Shown here one piece after another: positions 35,727 to 44,897 of a stretch of 64,000 nucleotides of DNA (positions are counted from its first letter, which is position 1; each line of letters starts with the position of its first letter). The notes under the pieces were generated by a model. That model ran no database searches, was not told where the DNA came from, and saw only the letters and a program-made list of their open reading frames with translations. The position numbers were made by a program, and so were the translations under genes. The stretch covers positions 1 to 64,000 of the forward strand of contig JAFZKD010000024.1 of the NCBI GenBank assembly GCA_017553785.1, given 5' to 3'. The DNA comes from Muribaculaceae bacterium. GTDB taxonomy: Bacteria; Bacteroidota; Bacteroidia; Bacteroidales; Muribaculaceae.

Positions 35727-38126
35727 TCAGTTACTGTTCAGGAGGATGTCGATGAGAGCGGTCACATCGGCAATGGAGACCTCTTCGTTACCATTGACAT
35801 CGGCACAAATCATGCAGATATTGTCGTTATTACCCAACAGGTAATCGATCAGGTCGGTCACATCCTTGATGGTCACGCCTCCGTCATGGTTCACGTCACC
35901 AGGAGCGTAGTCGTGGGGAGCGGGACCGTTATCAAACAGGGTCACTTCCTCGATATTGCTCCAATCGCTCTCGGTGCCGTCAACATAGAGGGCTTTAACC
36001 TTGTAGAGGAAAGTGCCCTCGGCAGTCAGGTTCTCAACAGTGTAGAACTTGTCGGTAATACCTGTAATCAAACGATAGGCCTCATTACCTTGCTCGGTAG
36101 CACGTAATGCTGCAGGAGGATCAATCTCACCAGCATAGATCTGGATGGAGACAAAGCCGGGATAACTGCCCTTTTGGGTGAAGGTCACCTTGTCGCCAGC
36201 TGCGCAGTCAAGGACAAGCACATACTGAGTCGTCGTGCTGGCCGGTGTGATATCCTGTGATGCCATGCTGGTCGATACCGAGAATTTAGATGACGAATAA
36301 CCATTGTTGTTGGCATTCACGACAACCGTTACTTTGCCAGCTTCCACGTTCAGCACGGGTGAACTGAAACTGCTGGAAGTGCCGATGGAGATGCAACCAC
36401 CCTCCATCCACAAATAGCTGCCTGAGAAGGTCCAACCCTCGGGGAATACCAACTCGGGAGTGCTTGCAATATTGTTGTAGTTCTGTCCCACACCACTCCA
36501 ATCGGTTTCGGCAAGGACGCTGATATTGGGCTTGGTCTTCACTTCGAGAGTGTAACTGGAGACATTCTGTGCAGGGGTCTGGTCGGTCCAGTCGGCACGG
36601 AATGATGTCAAGGAGATGTTAGCGCTATCGGCAGAAAGCATCACGGGAACATATTTTACCAGAGGAGCAGCTGTTGCGGTACCGCTGAGGCTAACGGTGA
36701 CATCGGTAGCGCCCTCACTGCTCAAGGTAATGGTGGCGGTGTGGGTGCCGACCTCCTGAGGAGCATAGGTCACAGTGACGGTCTTGTTGCCAGCCTCATC
36801 AAGGCCGATGGTCGCAACATCGGTGGTGAAGACACCGTTTCCGCCATTCACGGTAACGGTGATGCCAGCTGTCAGGTCAATACCGACAACGCTGAAGGTA
36901 GAGGTCGTGGTCTCACCGGCATAGCACTCCATGCTGAGGGTGGTCGGCGAAACGAGCATGCGGGGAACGGCAGGACCCGTGGGAGGCTGCATACCCACAA
37001 ACATCAATTGGAAGTACTTGTAAACACTGATGCCATAGCCAAAAGCATTGAAGGCATAATAGCCGTTGTTGCTCTCGGTCTGGCCGAAGTTCACGTGATA
37101 GGTATCATTGTCGGCATCATAGCCGTCCACATTAAACGCATGGCCATAAAATTGGTTACCAGTACTCATGGCAGCTCCAGCACAATACATCAAGGGACGT
37201 CCGGCAGCCAACTCACTCTGCATTGTTGCAATCCATTCCTCATCACCGACAAGCTCGGTCATCGCCGAGTCATAATCGTTCTTGAGCATGTAATGAACAC
37301 CGGAGTCAAAACCGAAAGTCCTGACAGCCAACATCATCTGGTCCTCATCGGCGCCACTGACGTCGGTGCCGTAATCCATATATTCGGCCTGGCCCACATA
37401 ACGCATCAAGTTAGCGATAGCATCGCGCTCGTCTTCGCTCCAGTTATCGTTCTTGTAGGAGTCACGCATGTTATCCCAGTCAAAGGTATATTCGGGCAAT
37501 TCACTGACAAAGACACCTCTTGGTCCGGTATAACTGGGCAATGCCGGAGACGACTCAGGGTATTCCCAGTAGTTCATCACCTGTGCCAGCGACACAGCGG
37601 CACAGCCCACAAGACAAGTGGAGCCAGCCAATTTGGGGCACAACCTGTTATAGGGCGAGCGTCCATTGGTACTACCCTGGTTCCACAAGGTCGTCAGCAT
37701 GGGCGCAACCGTGATGCCACGCGATGCAAGGCGCTTTTTAACAACCATTCCGGGATGGGCCTGGAGATATTCCATCTCGGCCTTATACATATCCAGGAAG
37801 AACTGCATGGCTTCGGGCAGATCGTTCAGGTCGGTGAGAGAGCCGTCACCGTAGGCGAGAACTTCACGGGCGCGGTCGTCACCCGATACAATGACATAAC
37901 CCTTGTCGGTGTTGACGATGTAGTAAGCCACCAGAGCAGCATTGCTCGAGTTCTTCACCTCATGGGTCCACTTGAAGGCGGGTGCCGAGGCCATGAAACG
38001 GCCATTGGCGGTCTGGCTCATCAGGAACCGCTGCGCAATCTGCTGGGCAGTTGCGCGGTCCACATTAGCCGCTGTGAGTTGCAACGTGGCAAGCACGAGG
38101 ACAGCAAAGAATAAAATTTTCTTCAT
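35727..38126 (-). CDS. C10 cysteine protease D with dockerin-like tail, altered active-site motif
   Basis: A 799-residue exported paralogue. Signal peptide KKILFFAVLVLATLQLTA; catalytic Cys175 (VGCAAVSLAQVMNYW) and His329 (YGHAFNVDGYDADNDTYH) are present. The conserved streptopain segment NWGW reads NFGQ here, so two aromatic positions next to the active-site Asn are changed. An Ig-like module, a beta module, a fibronectin-like module (YTVENLTAEGTFLYKVKALY) and two dockerin-like repeats (GDVNHDGGVTIKDVTDLIDY and a second) follow. Its start is 49 bases after protease E, so the two probably form an operon. Reduced or altered activity is possible. Confidence 0.9.
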   Translation of the reverse strand: MKKILFFAVLVLATLQLTAANVDRATAQQIAQRFLMSQTANGRFMASAPAFKWTHEVKNSSNAALVAYYIVNTDKGYVIVSGDDRAREVLAYGDGSLTDLNDLPEAMQFFLDMYKAEMEYLQAHPGMVVKKRLASRGITVAPMLTTLWNQGSTNGRSPYNRLCPKLAGSTCLVGCAAVSLAQVMNYWEYPESSPALPSYTGPRGVFVSELPEYTFDWDNMRDSYKNDNWSEDERDAIANLMRYVGQAEYMDYGTDVSGADEDQMMLAVRTFGFDSGVHYMLKNDYDSAMTELVGDEEWIATMQSELAAGRPLMYCAGAAMSTGNQFYGHAFNVDGYDADNDTYHVNFGQTESNNGYYAFNAFGYGISVYKYFQLMFVGMQPPTGPAVPRMLVSPTTLSMECYAGETTTSTFSVVGIDLTAGITVTVNGGNGVFTTDVATIGLDEAGNKTVTVTYAPQEVGTHTATITLSSEGATDVTVSLSGTATAAPLVKYVPVMLSADSANISLTSFRADWTDQTPAQNVSSYTLEVKTKPNISVLAETDWSGVGQNYNNIASTPELVFPEGWTFSGSYLWMEGGCISIGTSSSFSSPVLNVEAGKVTVVVNANNNGYSSSKFSVSTSMASQDITPASTTTQYVLVLDCAAGDKVTFTQKGSYPGFVSIQIYAGEIDPPAALRATEQGNEAYRLITGITDKFYTVENLTAEGTFLYKVKALYVDGTESDWSNIEEVTLFDNGPAPHDYAPGDVNHDGGVTIKDVTDLIDYLLGNNDNICMICADVNGNEEVSIADVTALIDILLNSN

Positions 38127-38175
38127 GTGAAATAAAATAATAAAGGTTAATATAAAAGTAAGTTCTTTTCTTCTA

Positions 38176-40308
38176 TCAATTTGATCCCAACAGCATGTCG
38201 ATGAGCGCGGTCACATCGGCGATGGTGACACCTTGGTCCCCATTGAGATCAGCACAGTCGGTACAGATGCCGTTGTCGCTACCCAACAGGTAGTCGATCA
38301 GGTCGGTCACATCCTTGATGGTCACGCCTCCGTCATGGTTCACGTCACCAAGTGTGAATTCGTGGGGAGCGGAGCCGTTATCAAACAGGGTCACCTCCTG
38401 GATGTTGCTCCAAGCGCTTTGGGTGCCATTCACATAGAACGCTTTCACCCTGTAGGAATAGGTGCCACCCTCGGTCAGATTCCTTACGGTGTAGAACTTG
38501 TCGGTGATGTCGGAGATGACGCGAGAAATGCTGTCCCCAGTCTCGACAGGTAACGAGAATACCATCTTGGCGGCATCGGGGGTTGCACTGTAGATATCGA
38601 GCTGGGTGATGATCACGCGCTTGCTCGAGTTAGAAGTTGCGATGGTAACCGTCTGCTGGTCATTGGCCTCACATTCCAGGACAACGGTCTGGACACCTTC
38701 GGCGCTAACAGTGACGCTGGTGACGCTGTTGCCGCAAGAGATATTGACAGGCACATCGGTATCGGAGCTGTAGGGTTTCATGGTGGCCACAACAGTCATC
38801 TTGCCGCCGCTTTGGGTCATATCGACAGCGGGCGTGGTCAGGGTGCCGACGCTTCCGTTACCACCCAGACGCAGACCACCTCGTGACTCATAAACATTGC
38901 TGCCTGTCCAACCCTTGTTGGTGCAACAATTGTCAATCTTGCTCAGAGGGCGAGTGCCATTTTCGGTAGCATAAGGGAAACTCTCGGTGAAGACTTTCTC
39001 ATAAACACCCGGTTCGCTGGCTGCCCCGGCATTCACTTCAAGGGTGTAGCTTGTCACATTCTCGGCAGGAGTCTGGTCGGTCCAGTCAGCACGGAACGAA
39101 GTCAAGGTGATGTAAGCAGTGTCGGCCGGCTGCATAACGGGGTCATAGGCCTCGATGGGTGCGGGAGGCTCAATACCCATGACAACCAGCTGGCCAATGT
39201 GGTAGTTAGTGCCCTGATAGGAGAAGGCATTCATGGCAAAATAGCCATTTCCGGTGCCGCTCCAACCCCAGTTGATGTGGAAGGTGCCATTGGTGGCATC
39301 ATAGCCATCAACATCAAAGGCATGACCATAGTACATATTATAAACGCTACTGTAATCATAGGCGCAAAATACCATTGGACGGCCAGCAAGCAATTCGCTC
39401 TGCATCAGTGTTGACCAATCCTCGTCGCTGATCAGCGTGGTCTCGGTCACGTTGTCAAAATCCACAACACTCTTATAGGTGACTGTTGCTCCCACATATC
39501 CAAACATATTGCAAGCCCTGAGGATGTCATCCTCAAAAGCCTCGCTGCCTTCATTGGTATAGTCCATCTCCTCGGCCTGGCCAATGTAACGCATGAGCTG
39601 AGCGACAGCTTCCTTATTCGCATCGGTGTAATAGCCCACCCTGTATTCAGGGAGCATGTTCTCCCAATCAAACCTGATTGAGGGCAGAGGGTCCAAAATG
39701 AAGTTGCGTGTGCGGGTGGTGTAACCCGGGATAACGGGGGTGGGAGATGTGGGATATTTCCACATATAGAAAATCTGCGCCAATGAGGTGGTGGCACATC
39801 CGGTCAAACCGCGACGGTCTCCGTCCATGGGGCACTGTGAATAGTAAGGATAACCCTGATCCCACAAGGCTTCAATCAGAGGTTCCACGCTCTCGGAGCG
39901 GTTGAGTCCCAATGAGGGTTTATCAACCTTCAAGCCCGGATGAGCCTGCAAGAACTCGATCTGTTTTCGGTAATAATCCAGCCAGAATTTCATATTCTGC
40001 GGCAGGTTGCTCATGCTTAACGGTTTGTCACCATAGGCCAAGATTTCCTGGGCACGGTCATCACCAGCAACAATGACAAACGCATTGTCAGCATTGAAGA
40101 CGTAGTAAACAGGCTGAGACACCTTCTCGGAACTCACCTCGGCATGCAGCAGCTTGAGACTGCCAACTGGCGTGGCATTAAAACTCTTCGCATCTCTGCT
40201 ATGCATAAAACGCTGGGCTGTAGCCTCGGCCTTTGCTAGATCCACAGGACTAGCTACAGCCGTCAGAACCGCCATAACTAAAGCGGTAAATAAGAATAAT
40301 TTCTTCAT
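38176..40308 (-). CDS. C10 cysteine protease E with dockerin-like tail
   Basis: A 710-residue exported paralogue, the shortest of the six. Signal peptide KKLFLFTALVMAVLTAVA; propeptide-like region with YYVFNADNAFVIVAGDDRA; catalytic Cys171 (TGCATTSLAQIFYMW) and His329 (YGHAFDVDGYDATNGTFH), with the canonical INWGWSG. It lacks the Ig-like module found in A-D: the catalytic domain passes directly to a jelly-roll-like module and a fibronectin-like module. Two dockerin-like repeats end the protein. It is the first gene of the E-D operon; no clear -33/-7 promoter was seen upstream. Confidence 0.9.
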   Translation of the reverse strand: MKKLFLFTALVMAVLTAVASPVDLAKAEATAQRFMHSRDAKSFNATPVGSLKLLHAEVSSEKVSQPVYYVFNADNAFVIVAGDDRAQEILAYGDKPLSMSNLPQNMKFWLDYYRKQIEFLQAHPGLKVDKPSLGLNRSESVEPLIEALWDQGYPYYSQCPMDGDRRGLTGCATTSLAQIFYMWKYPTSPTPVIPGYTTRTRNFILDPLPSIRFDWENMLPEYRVGYYTDANKEAVAQLMRYIGQAEEMDYTNEGSEAFEDDILRACNMFGYVGATVTYKSVVDFDNVTETTLISDEDWSTLMQSELLAGRPMVFCAYDYSSVYNMYYGHAFDVDGYDATNGTFHINWGWSGTGNGYFAMNAFSYQGTNYHIGQLVVMGIEPPAPIEAYDPVMQPADTAYITLTSFRADWTDQTPAENVTSYTLEVNAGAASEPGVYEKVFTESFPYATENGTRPLSKIDNCCTNKGWTGSNVYESRGGLRLGGNGSVGTLTTPAVDMTQSGGKMTVVATMKPYSSDTDVPVNISCGNSVTSVTVSAEGVQTVVLECEANDQQTVTIATSNSSKRVIITQLDIYSATPDAAKMVFSLPVETGDSISRVISDITDKFYTVRNLTEGGTYSYRVKAFYVNGTQSAWSNIQEVTLFDNGSAPHEFTLGDVNHDGGVTIKDVTDLIDYLLGSDNGICTDCADLNGDQGVTIADVTALIDMLLGSN

Positions 40309-40489
40309 AATGGCTTGAAATGAATGACAATGATATAATAAATAATACGAGTTCTTAATTAGAGGTTAGATTAGCATTATGCGATAATGCCATGTTGTTT
40401 AGCCTGCGAAATTAAGCAAAATTGTTATAATTATGCTAATAATTTCATGAAAATCTTGACGCTAGAACCAAAACATTAACATTACAGAT

Positions 40490-40516
40490 AAAAAATAACC
40501 GCCTTTTTGGCGGTTA
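40490..40516 (-). terminator. Rho-independent terminator of the TonB-like gene
   Basis: A perfect 8-bp stem (40496-40503 with 40509-40516, TAACCGCC / GGCGGTTA) with a 5-base loop, and a T-run on the minus strand immediately after. Confidence 0.85.
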
Positions 40517-40541
40517 CTTTGTGTTGTTATGGATGGTCTGT

Positions 40542-41003
40542 TTATAATCTGAAGGCGATGGGCAGCACCACTCTGACGGGTACCGCATGGTCCCCCACCT
40601 TGCCAACGCTCCACTTGGGCATCTTGCTGATGACGCGGATGGCTTCACGGTTCAGGCTCTCGTCGCCCGCACCACGAATCACGCGGATATCGCTCACGCG
40701 GCCATCAGTACCCACGATGAAACTGCACAGCACACGGCCCTGAATCTTGTTCTTATATGCCTTATAAGGATATTCACGGGTTTTATTGATAAAGTTGATC
40801 ATTCCACGCTCTCCACCAGGAAACTGAGGCTGAATATCCACATAGTCAAATTCATAGACCTCCATATAAGATTGCTTGGACATGGGGTTGACGGTTGTGA
40901 CATGACGAACCTGTGCTGCGAGAGGCAACACGGCCGACAAGGTTAACAATGCCAATAATCCTAAGCGTAACTGTTTGAGCATAGGTAATTTAAACTTTCT
41001 CAT
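40542..41003 (-). CDS. TonB C-terminal domain protein (energy transducer family)
   Basis: A 153-residue protein with an N-terminal hydrophobic segment (LGLLALLTLSAVLPLAA) and a TonB C-terminal domain: PQFPGGERGMINFINKTREY, then GRVLCSFIVGTDGRVSDIRV, then WSVGKVGDHAVPVRVVLPI. The Pro-rich spanning arm of true TonB is missing and the hydrophobic segment looks like a cleavable signal peptide. It may therefore be a periplasmic TonB-domain protein rather than the energiser of TonB-dependent transport. Single gene, with its own promoter and terminator. Confidence 0.85.
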   Translation of the reverse strand: MRKFKLPMLKQLRLGLLALLTLSAVLPLAAQVRHVTTVNPMSKQSYMEVYEFDYVDIQPQFPGGERGMINFINKTREYPYKAYKNKIQGRVLCSFIVGTDGRVSDIRVIRGAGDESLNREAIRVISKMPKWSVGKVGDHAVPVRVVLPIAFRL

Positions 41004-41040
41004 GTGTACTCAAAGGGATTTCTCACCTTATTTGTTGCCG

Positions 41041-41071
41041 CAAATATAGAGTTACGAATGCAAACATCAAA
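41041..41071 (-). promoter_or_regulatory. Bacteroidetes-type promoter for the TonB-like gene
   Basis: Minus strand: TTTG (41071-41068), exactly 19 bases, TATATTTG (41048-41041), with a leader of about 35 bases. Confidence 0.75.
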
Positions 41072-41211
41072 ATGTTTTAATTTATTTTTGTAAACTATTA
41101 GTATTGTTTCAGTCTTTTTGGCTAAAACTGGCAGATTTCAAAAAAAATGTAAATTTGTTTGGATAAGCTTGTTAACACCCCCTTTAAGGAGTCAAAGAAC
41201 TGCCTTGGATA

Positions 41212-42834
41212 TCAAAAGTCGGCCATGGATTCAAGGGTGACAGTGCGGTTGGTGGCGGGATGGATGAAAGTGATGCGCTGGGCATGGAGCATCAGGCGCG
41301 GACCGGCAGTGCCATAGAGCCGGTCGCCCACGATGGGGCAGTTCAAACCATCAACATGCGAGGAATGGACGCGCAACTGGTGGGTGCGGCCGGTGAACGG
41401 TTCAAACTCGACCCGCGTCTTGCCCTTTTGGCGTTCCAGCACACGGTAGCGGGTCTCAGCGGGCTTGCCGTGCTCATAGTCAACCCGCTGCCGTGGGCGG
41501 TCATCCACATCGGGGCGGATGGGCAGGGCAATGACGCCCTCGTCGCTCGCCACATCGCCGTCAAGCAGGGCAATATAGGTTTTCTTGATGGTATGATTCT
41601 CGAACTGCTGTTGCAGGGCATGGTGGGTAGCCTTGTCCTTGGCAAAGATGACCAAACCCGATGTTTCCTGGTCCAGGCGGTGGACCACGATGGGGCCGAC
41701 AGCCTCGGGGTGGGCGGCCTGATATCTGGTCAGCAAGGAATCTTCCAGCAACTTGCCGGGCACCGTGAGCATTCCTGACGGCTTGTTGAGCACCGTGAGC
41801 CATTGGTCATCATAGACCTCATCAAGCGCCGTGTTGTCGAGCGGCACTCCTAACGCATTATCCTCCACGTCAAGACCTTGGAGCATGAAATCAAGGATAG
41901 GTTTGCACTTGCTGCGGCATGCAGGATAGAAATGGCCATGATGGCGCACCTCGCCCACAGGTGACGCACCCCACCAGAACTCTGCCATGCACACGGGTTG
42001 TAAACCATTGTTGAAGGCATAGTTGAGCAAACGAGGCGCGCAGCACTCCCCTGCCCCAGCGGGTGGCAGCGTTCCCAGCTGACGGAACACTTCGACCAGG
42101 TCACGGTGCTCTCCCTGCGCGTTGCTGACGACAAAAAGGCGGAAAATGCGCTCCTGCAGCGTCTCGCTCATCGCCTTGCGGCGCGTCTTCATGGTAGCGA
42201 TACGTTGACCAAATATCGCGATTTCATCGCATATTTCCCTTATTCGCTCCTCATGGCGACGGCGAATGCGCTTCAACTCAGCCTTCTCAAAACGGCTTTG
42301 GTCCAACATCTCATCCAACTCGGCAGCCGACAAACCACCTGCCTCGCGGCGCTGGTCTCGCGTATGCTTATGCTGGATCATCATCGCCTTAAAACTGCCG
42401 ATTTCATCGGACATTTCCTGCCTTGCGACCGCTTCGCTCCGCTTTAAAGATTCCAGTTCAGGGGACTGTTCCAGACGTTCCACCTCATGGTTGATCGCGG
42501 TGATTTGCGCCTCGCCCAACTTGAATTCGCCTTGGGGGTCGAGCAAGTCATAGACAGGCGGCACAAAATAGTCGTGATGCACGCTACCCGCCAGGTTGCC
42601 CGAGAACGCCGCCAGGAAACCCAGTTGCCCTGCGCTGTCCTGCGCGACGAGCACGCCCAACATTTTGCCGGCATCCATTTCTTCGAGCCAATCGGTTCGC
42701 GAGGCCACGTACCGTTGCACTTGCCCAACCGCAATCAGTGACAGCGGGTGAGGCTCGTAGCAGAAAGGACATGTGAACCGCGACGGTAATGGCATCGTCC
42801 CGATATTCTCCAGCAGATGAAACTTCTCATTCAT
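41212..42834 (-). CDS. Long RluA-family pseudouridine synthase with N-terminal coiled-coil extension
   Basis: A 540-residue protein. The C-terminal third is a RluA catalytic domain with HRLDQETSGLVIFAKD (catalytic Asp) and FTGRTHQLRVHSSH. The N-terminal part (about 300 residues) has FTCPFCYEPHPLSL, a conserved-looking domain, and a charged coiled coil (about residues 120-215). This long form is a recurrent Bacteroidetes variant of RluA. It isomerises uridine in rRNA or tRNA; the target is unknown. I prefer the ATG at 42834 over the GTG two codons upstream. It is divergent from xth; a -7-like box (42840-42847) abuts the start, so its mRNA may be leaderless. Confidence 0.88.
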   Translation of the reverse strand: MNEKFHLLENIGTMPLPSRFTCPFCYEPHPLSLIAVGQVQRYVASRTDWLEEMDAGKMLGVLVAQDSAGQLGFLAAFSGNLAGSVHHDYFVPPVYDLLDPQGEFKLGEAQITAINHEVERLEQSPELESLKRSEAVARQEMSDEIGSFKAMMIQHKHTRDQRREAGGLSAAELDEMLDQSRFEKAELKRIRRRHEERIREICDEIAIFGQRIATMKTRRKAMSETLQERIFRLFVVSNAQGEHRDLVEVFRQLGTLPPAGAGECCAPRLLNYAFNNGLQPVCMAEFWWGASPVGEVRHHGHFYPACRSKCKPILDFMLQGLDVEDNALGVPLDNTALDEVYDDQWLTVLNKPSGMLTVPGKLLEDSLLTRYQAAHPEAVGPIVVHRLDQETSGLVIFAKDKATHHALQQQFENHTIKKTYIALLDGDVASDEGVIALPIRPDVDDRPRQRVDYEHGKPAETRYRVLERQKGKTRVEFEPFTGRTHQLRVHSSHVDGLNCPIVGDRLYGTAGPRLMLHAQRITFIHPATNRTVTLESMADF

Positions 42835-42857
42835 TGCCACAAAATTAATGAATTCGT

Positions 42858-42888
42858 TTTGTATTTCATGCCGATTGTACTACATTTG
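42858..42888 (+). promoter_or_regulatory. Bacteroidetes-type promoter for the xth operon
   Basis: TTTG ending at 42861, 19 bases, TACATTTG at 42881-42888, about 31 bases before the ATG at 42920. Confidence 0.75.
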
Positions 42889-42919
42889 CAACAAAATATT
42901 CGACAATCTTTAATTTAGT

Positions 42920-43675
42920 ATGAAATTTATCTCATGGAACGTGAACGGACTGCGCGCCGTGGCTGGAAAAGGCTTTAGTGACATTTTCAAACAGCTGGAC
43001 GCCGACTTCTTCTGTCTGCAAGAGACCAAGATGCAGGCAGGGCAACTTGACCTGGAATTTGAGGGTTACCGCTCCTATTGGAATTACGCCGAAAAGAAAG
43101 GCTATTCCGGTACTGCCATCTACAGCCGACATGAGCCTCTTGGCGTGACATACGGCATAGGCATCGACGAACACGACCACGAGGGGCGTGTCATCACGCT
43201 TGAGATGCCCGATTTCTTCCTCGTGACCTGTTACACACCCAATAGCCAGGACGGCCTGAAACGCTTGGATTACCGCATGACGTGGGAAGATGCATTCCGC
43301 GCCTTCCTGCTGGAACTAGACAAGAAGAAACCCGTCATCGTGTGCGGAGACCTGAACGTGGCACATCAGGAGATTGACCTGAAGAACCCCAAAACCAACC
43401 GCAAGAACGCCGGCTTTACCGATGAGGAGCGCGAGAAAATGACCGTACTGCTCGGGGCCGGCTTCACCGACACCTGGCGCTTCTTCAATCCCAACGTGAC
43501 CGATGTTTACTCGTGGTGGAGCTACCGCTTCAAGGCACGTGAGAAAAATGCGGGGTGGCGCATCGATTATTTCATCGTGAGCAACCGCCTGCAAGAGAAA
43601 CTGACCGACGCTAAAATCCACACCAATATCTACGGCAGCGACCACTGCCCCGTTGAGGTGGATATCACACTATGA
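42920..43675 (+). CDS. xth: Exodeoxyribonuclease III / AP endonuclease
   Basis: A 251-residue cytoplasmic DNA repair nuclease of the EEP superfamily, of normal length. Seen: the N-terminal ISWNVNGLRAV, metal ligand Glu in LQETKMQ, YTPNSQDGLKRLDYR, the catalytic Asp/Asn in GDLNVAHQEIDLKNPK, and the C-terminal GSDHCPVEVDI. It cleaves DNA at abasic sites and removes 3' blocking groups. First gene of a three-gene plus-strand operon with the AI-2E family transporter (21 bases) and miaA. Confidence 0.95.
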   Translation: MKFISWNVNGLRAVAGKGFSDIFKQLDADFFCLQETKMQAGQLDLEFEGYRSYWNYAEKKGYSGTAIYSRHEPLGVTYGIGIDEHDHEGRVITLEMPDFFLVTCYTPNSQDGLKRLDYRMTWEDAFRAFLLELDKKKPVIVCGDLNVAHQEIDLKNPKTNRKNAGFTDEEREKMTVLLGAGFTDTWRFFNPNVTDVYSWWSYRFKAREKNAGWRIDYFIVSNRLQEKLTDAKIHTNIYGSDHCPVEVDITL

Positions 43676-43696
43676 CCTTTTCCATCAAGAATAATC

Positions 43697-44878
43697 ATGG
43701 CCGAACAAAAGAAATATGACTTTGACCGCGTGGTGAGAATGGTGCTGACGCTCATCAGCGTGGGTGTGGGCGTGTGGCTCGTCAATTACCTGAGTCCTGT
43801 ACTCATGCCCTTTGTCGTGGGATTTATCCTCGCCTATCTCATTGAGCCGCTCGTCGAGTGGCTGCAACGCAAGGCGCATATCTCTAACCGCGCCCTTGCC
43901 GTGGTGGTCGCCCTCATCATCGTGATCGCCCTCATCACCGGCTTGTGCTGGCTCATCATCCCCTACCTGATCGACGAGTTCGGTGCCATGTCTAAGCAAC
44001 TCGCAGCCTATGCCAAATCGTCATTGCGCGTGCCCTACATCCCCGCCGAGGTCAACGAGTTCATCCAGCGCTACCTGGACATTGAGAAGATCAACGAGAT
44101 TTTCTCCAAGCAGCAATGGATGGATATTATTAACAAGACCCTGTCGGGCGCTTGGTCGGTGCTGGGTGGCACCATGAGTGTGATACTGAGTATTGTGTCG
44201 TGGTTTATTGTGCTGCTTTACATGTTCTTTATTCTGCTGGATTTCAACAAGTTGTCACGCGCATTCAAGGCAGCGATCCCAGCCAAGTACAGACGCATGG
44301 CGCTGCGCATCTTCGGCGACGTGGCCGACACAATGAGCCGCTACTTTCGCGGTCAAGCCGCGGTGTCATTCTTTGTGGGCGTGATTTTCGCCATTGAGTT
44401 TTATATCATTGGGCTACCCATGGCAATCGCCTTCGGCCTATTTGTGGGTCTATTGAACATGGTGCCCTACCTGCAGCTCATCTCCATCCCCATAGCCGCT
44501 TTCCTGTGCCTCGTGGCAACAGCGGCGACAGGTGGCAGTTTCTGGGTGATGTTCGCCTGGGTTCTTGTGGCCTATGCCATCTGCCAGGTCATTCAGGACA
44601 TGGTACTCATCCCTGTCATCATGAAGAACCAGATGGGCCTCAATCCTGCAATCATTTTCCTGTCGCTGTCGTTGTGGGTCTATGTGCTGGGGTTCATCGG
44701 GCTAATCATCGGATTGCCGCTCACCACGCTCATCATCTCCTATTACTGTGAGTATGTGCTGCACCAGCCCAACCCCTTGCATAAGGGCAAAAACAAGAAA
44801 ACCGAGGTTAAAAAGACACCCTTGGAACTCAAGTCGTCCTTCGTCAGCAAGTACAGCAACGAGCAGAAAAAAGAGTAG
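43697..44878 (+). CDS. AI-2E family transporter (PF01594)
   Basis: A 393-residue polytopic inner-membrane protein with about 8 predicted membrane helices. It starts with two helices (VLTLISVGVGVWLVNYLSPV and a second), has a charged helical extramembrane region (about residues 95-150), and the family's conserved C-terminal helices (FGLFVGLLNMVPYLQLISIP; MGLNPAIIFLSLSLWVYVLG). Members export autoinducer-2 or act as sodium/proton antiporters; the substrate here is unknown. It lies between xth and miaA, 19 bases before miaA. Confidence 0.92.
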   Translation: MAEQKKYDFDRVVRMVLTLISVGVGVWLVNYLSPVLMPFVVGFILAYLIEPLVEWLQRKAHISNRALAVVVALIIVIALITGLCWLIIPYLIDEFGAMSKQLAAYAKSSLRVPYIPAEVNEFIQRYLDIEKINEIFSKQQWMDIINKTLSGAWSVLGGTMSVILSIVSWFIVLLYMFFILLDFNKLSRAFKAAIPAKYRRMALRIFGDVADTMSRYFRGQAAVSFFVGVIFAIEFYIIGLPMAIAFGLFVGLLNMVPYLQLISIPIAAFLCLVATAATGGSFWVMFAWVLVAYAICQVIQDMVLIPVIMKNQMGLNPAIIFLSLSLWVYVLGFIGLIIGLPLTTLIISYYCEYVLHQPNPLHKGKNKKTEVKKTPLELKSSFVSKYSNEQKKE

Positions 44879-44897
44879 TTTTTAGTTTAGTGGTCCG

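Noticed and set aside
36741..38114. 457-codon plus-strand frame opposite C10 protease D
   Set aside because: Shadow of the protease coding strand, with no recognisable domain and no promoter.
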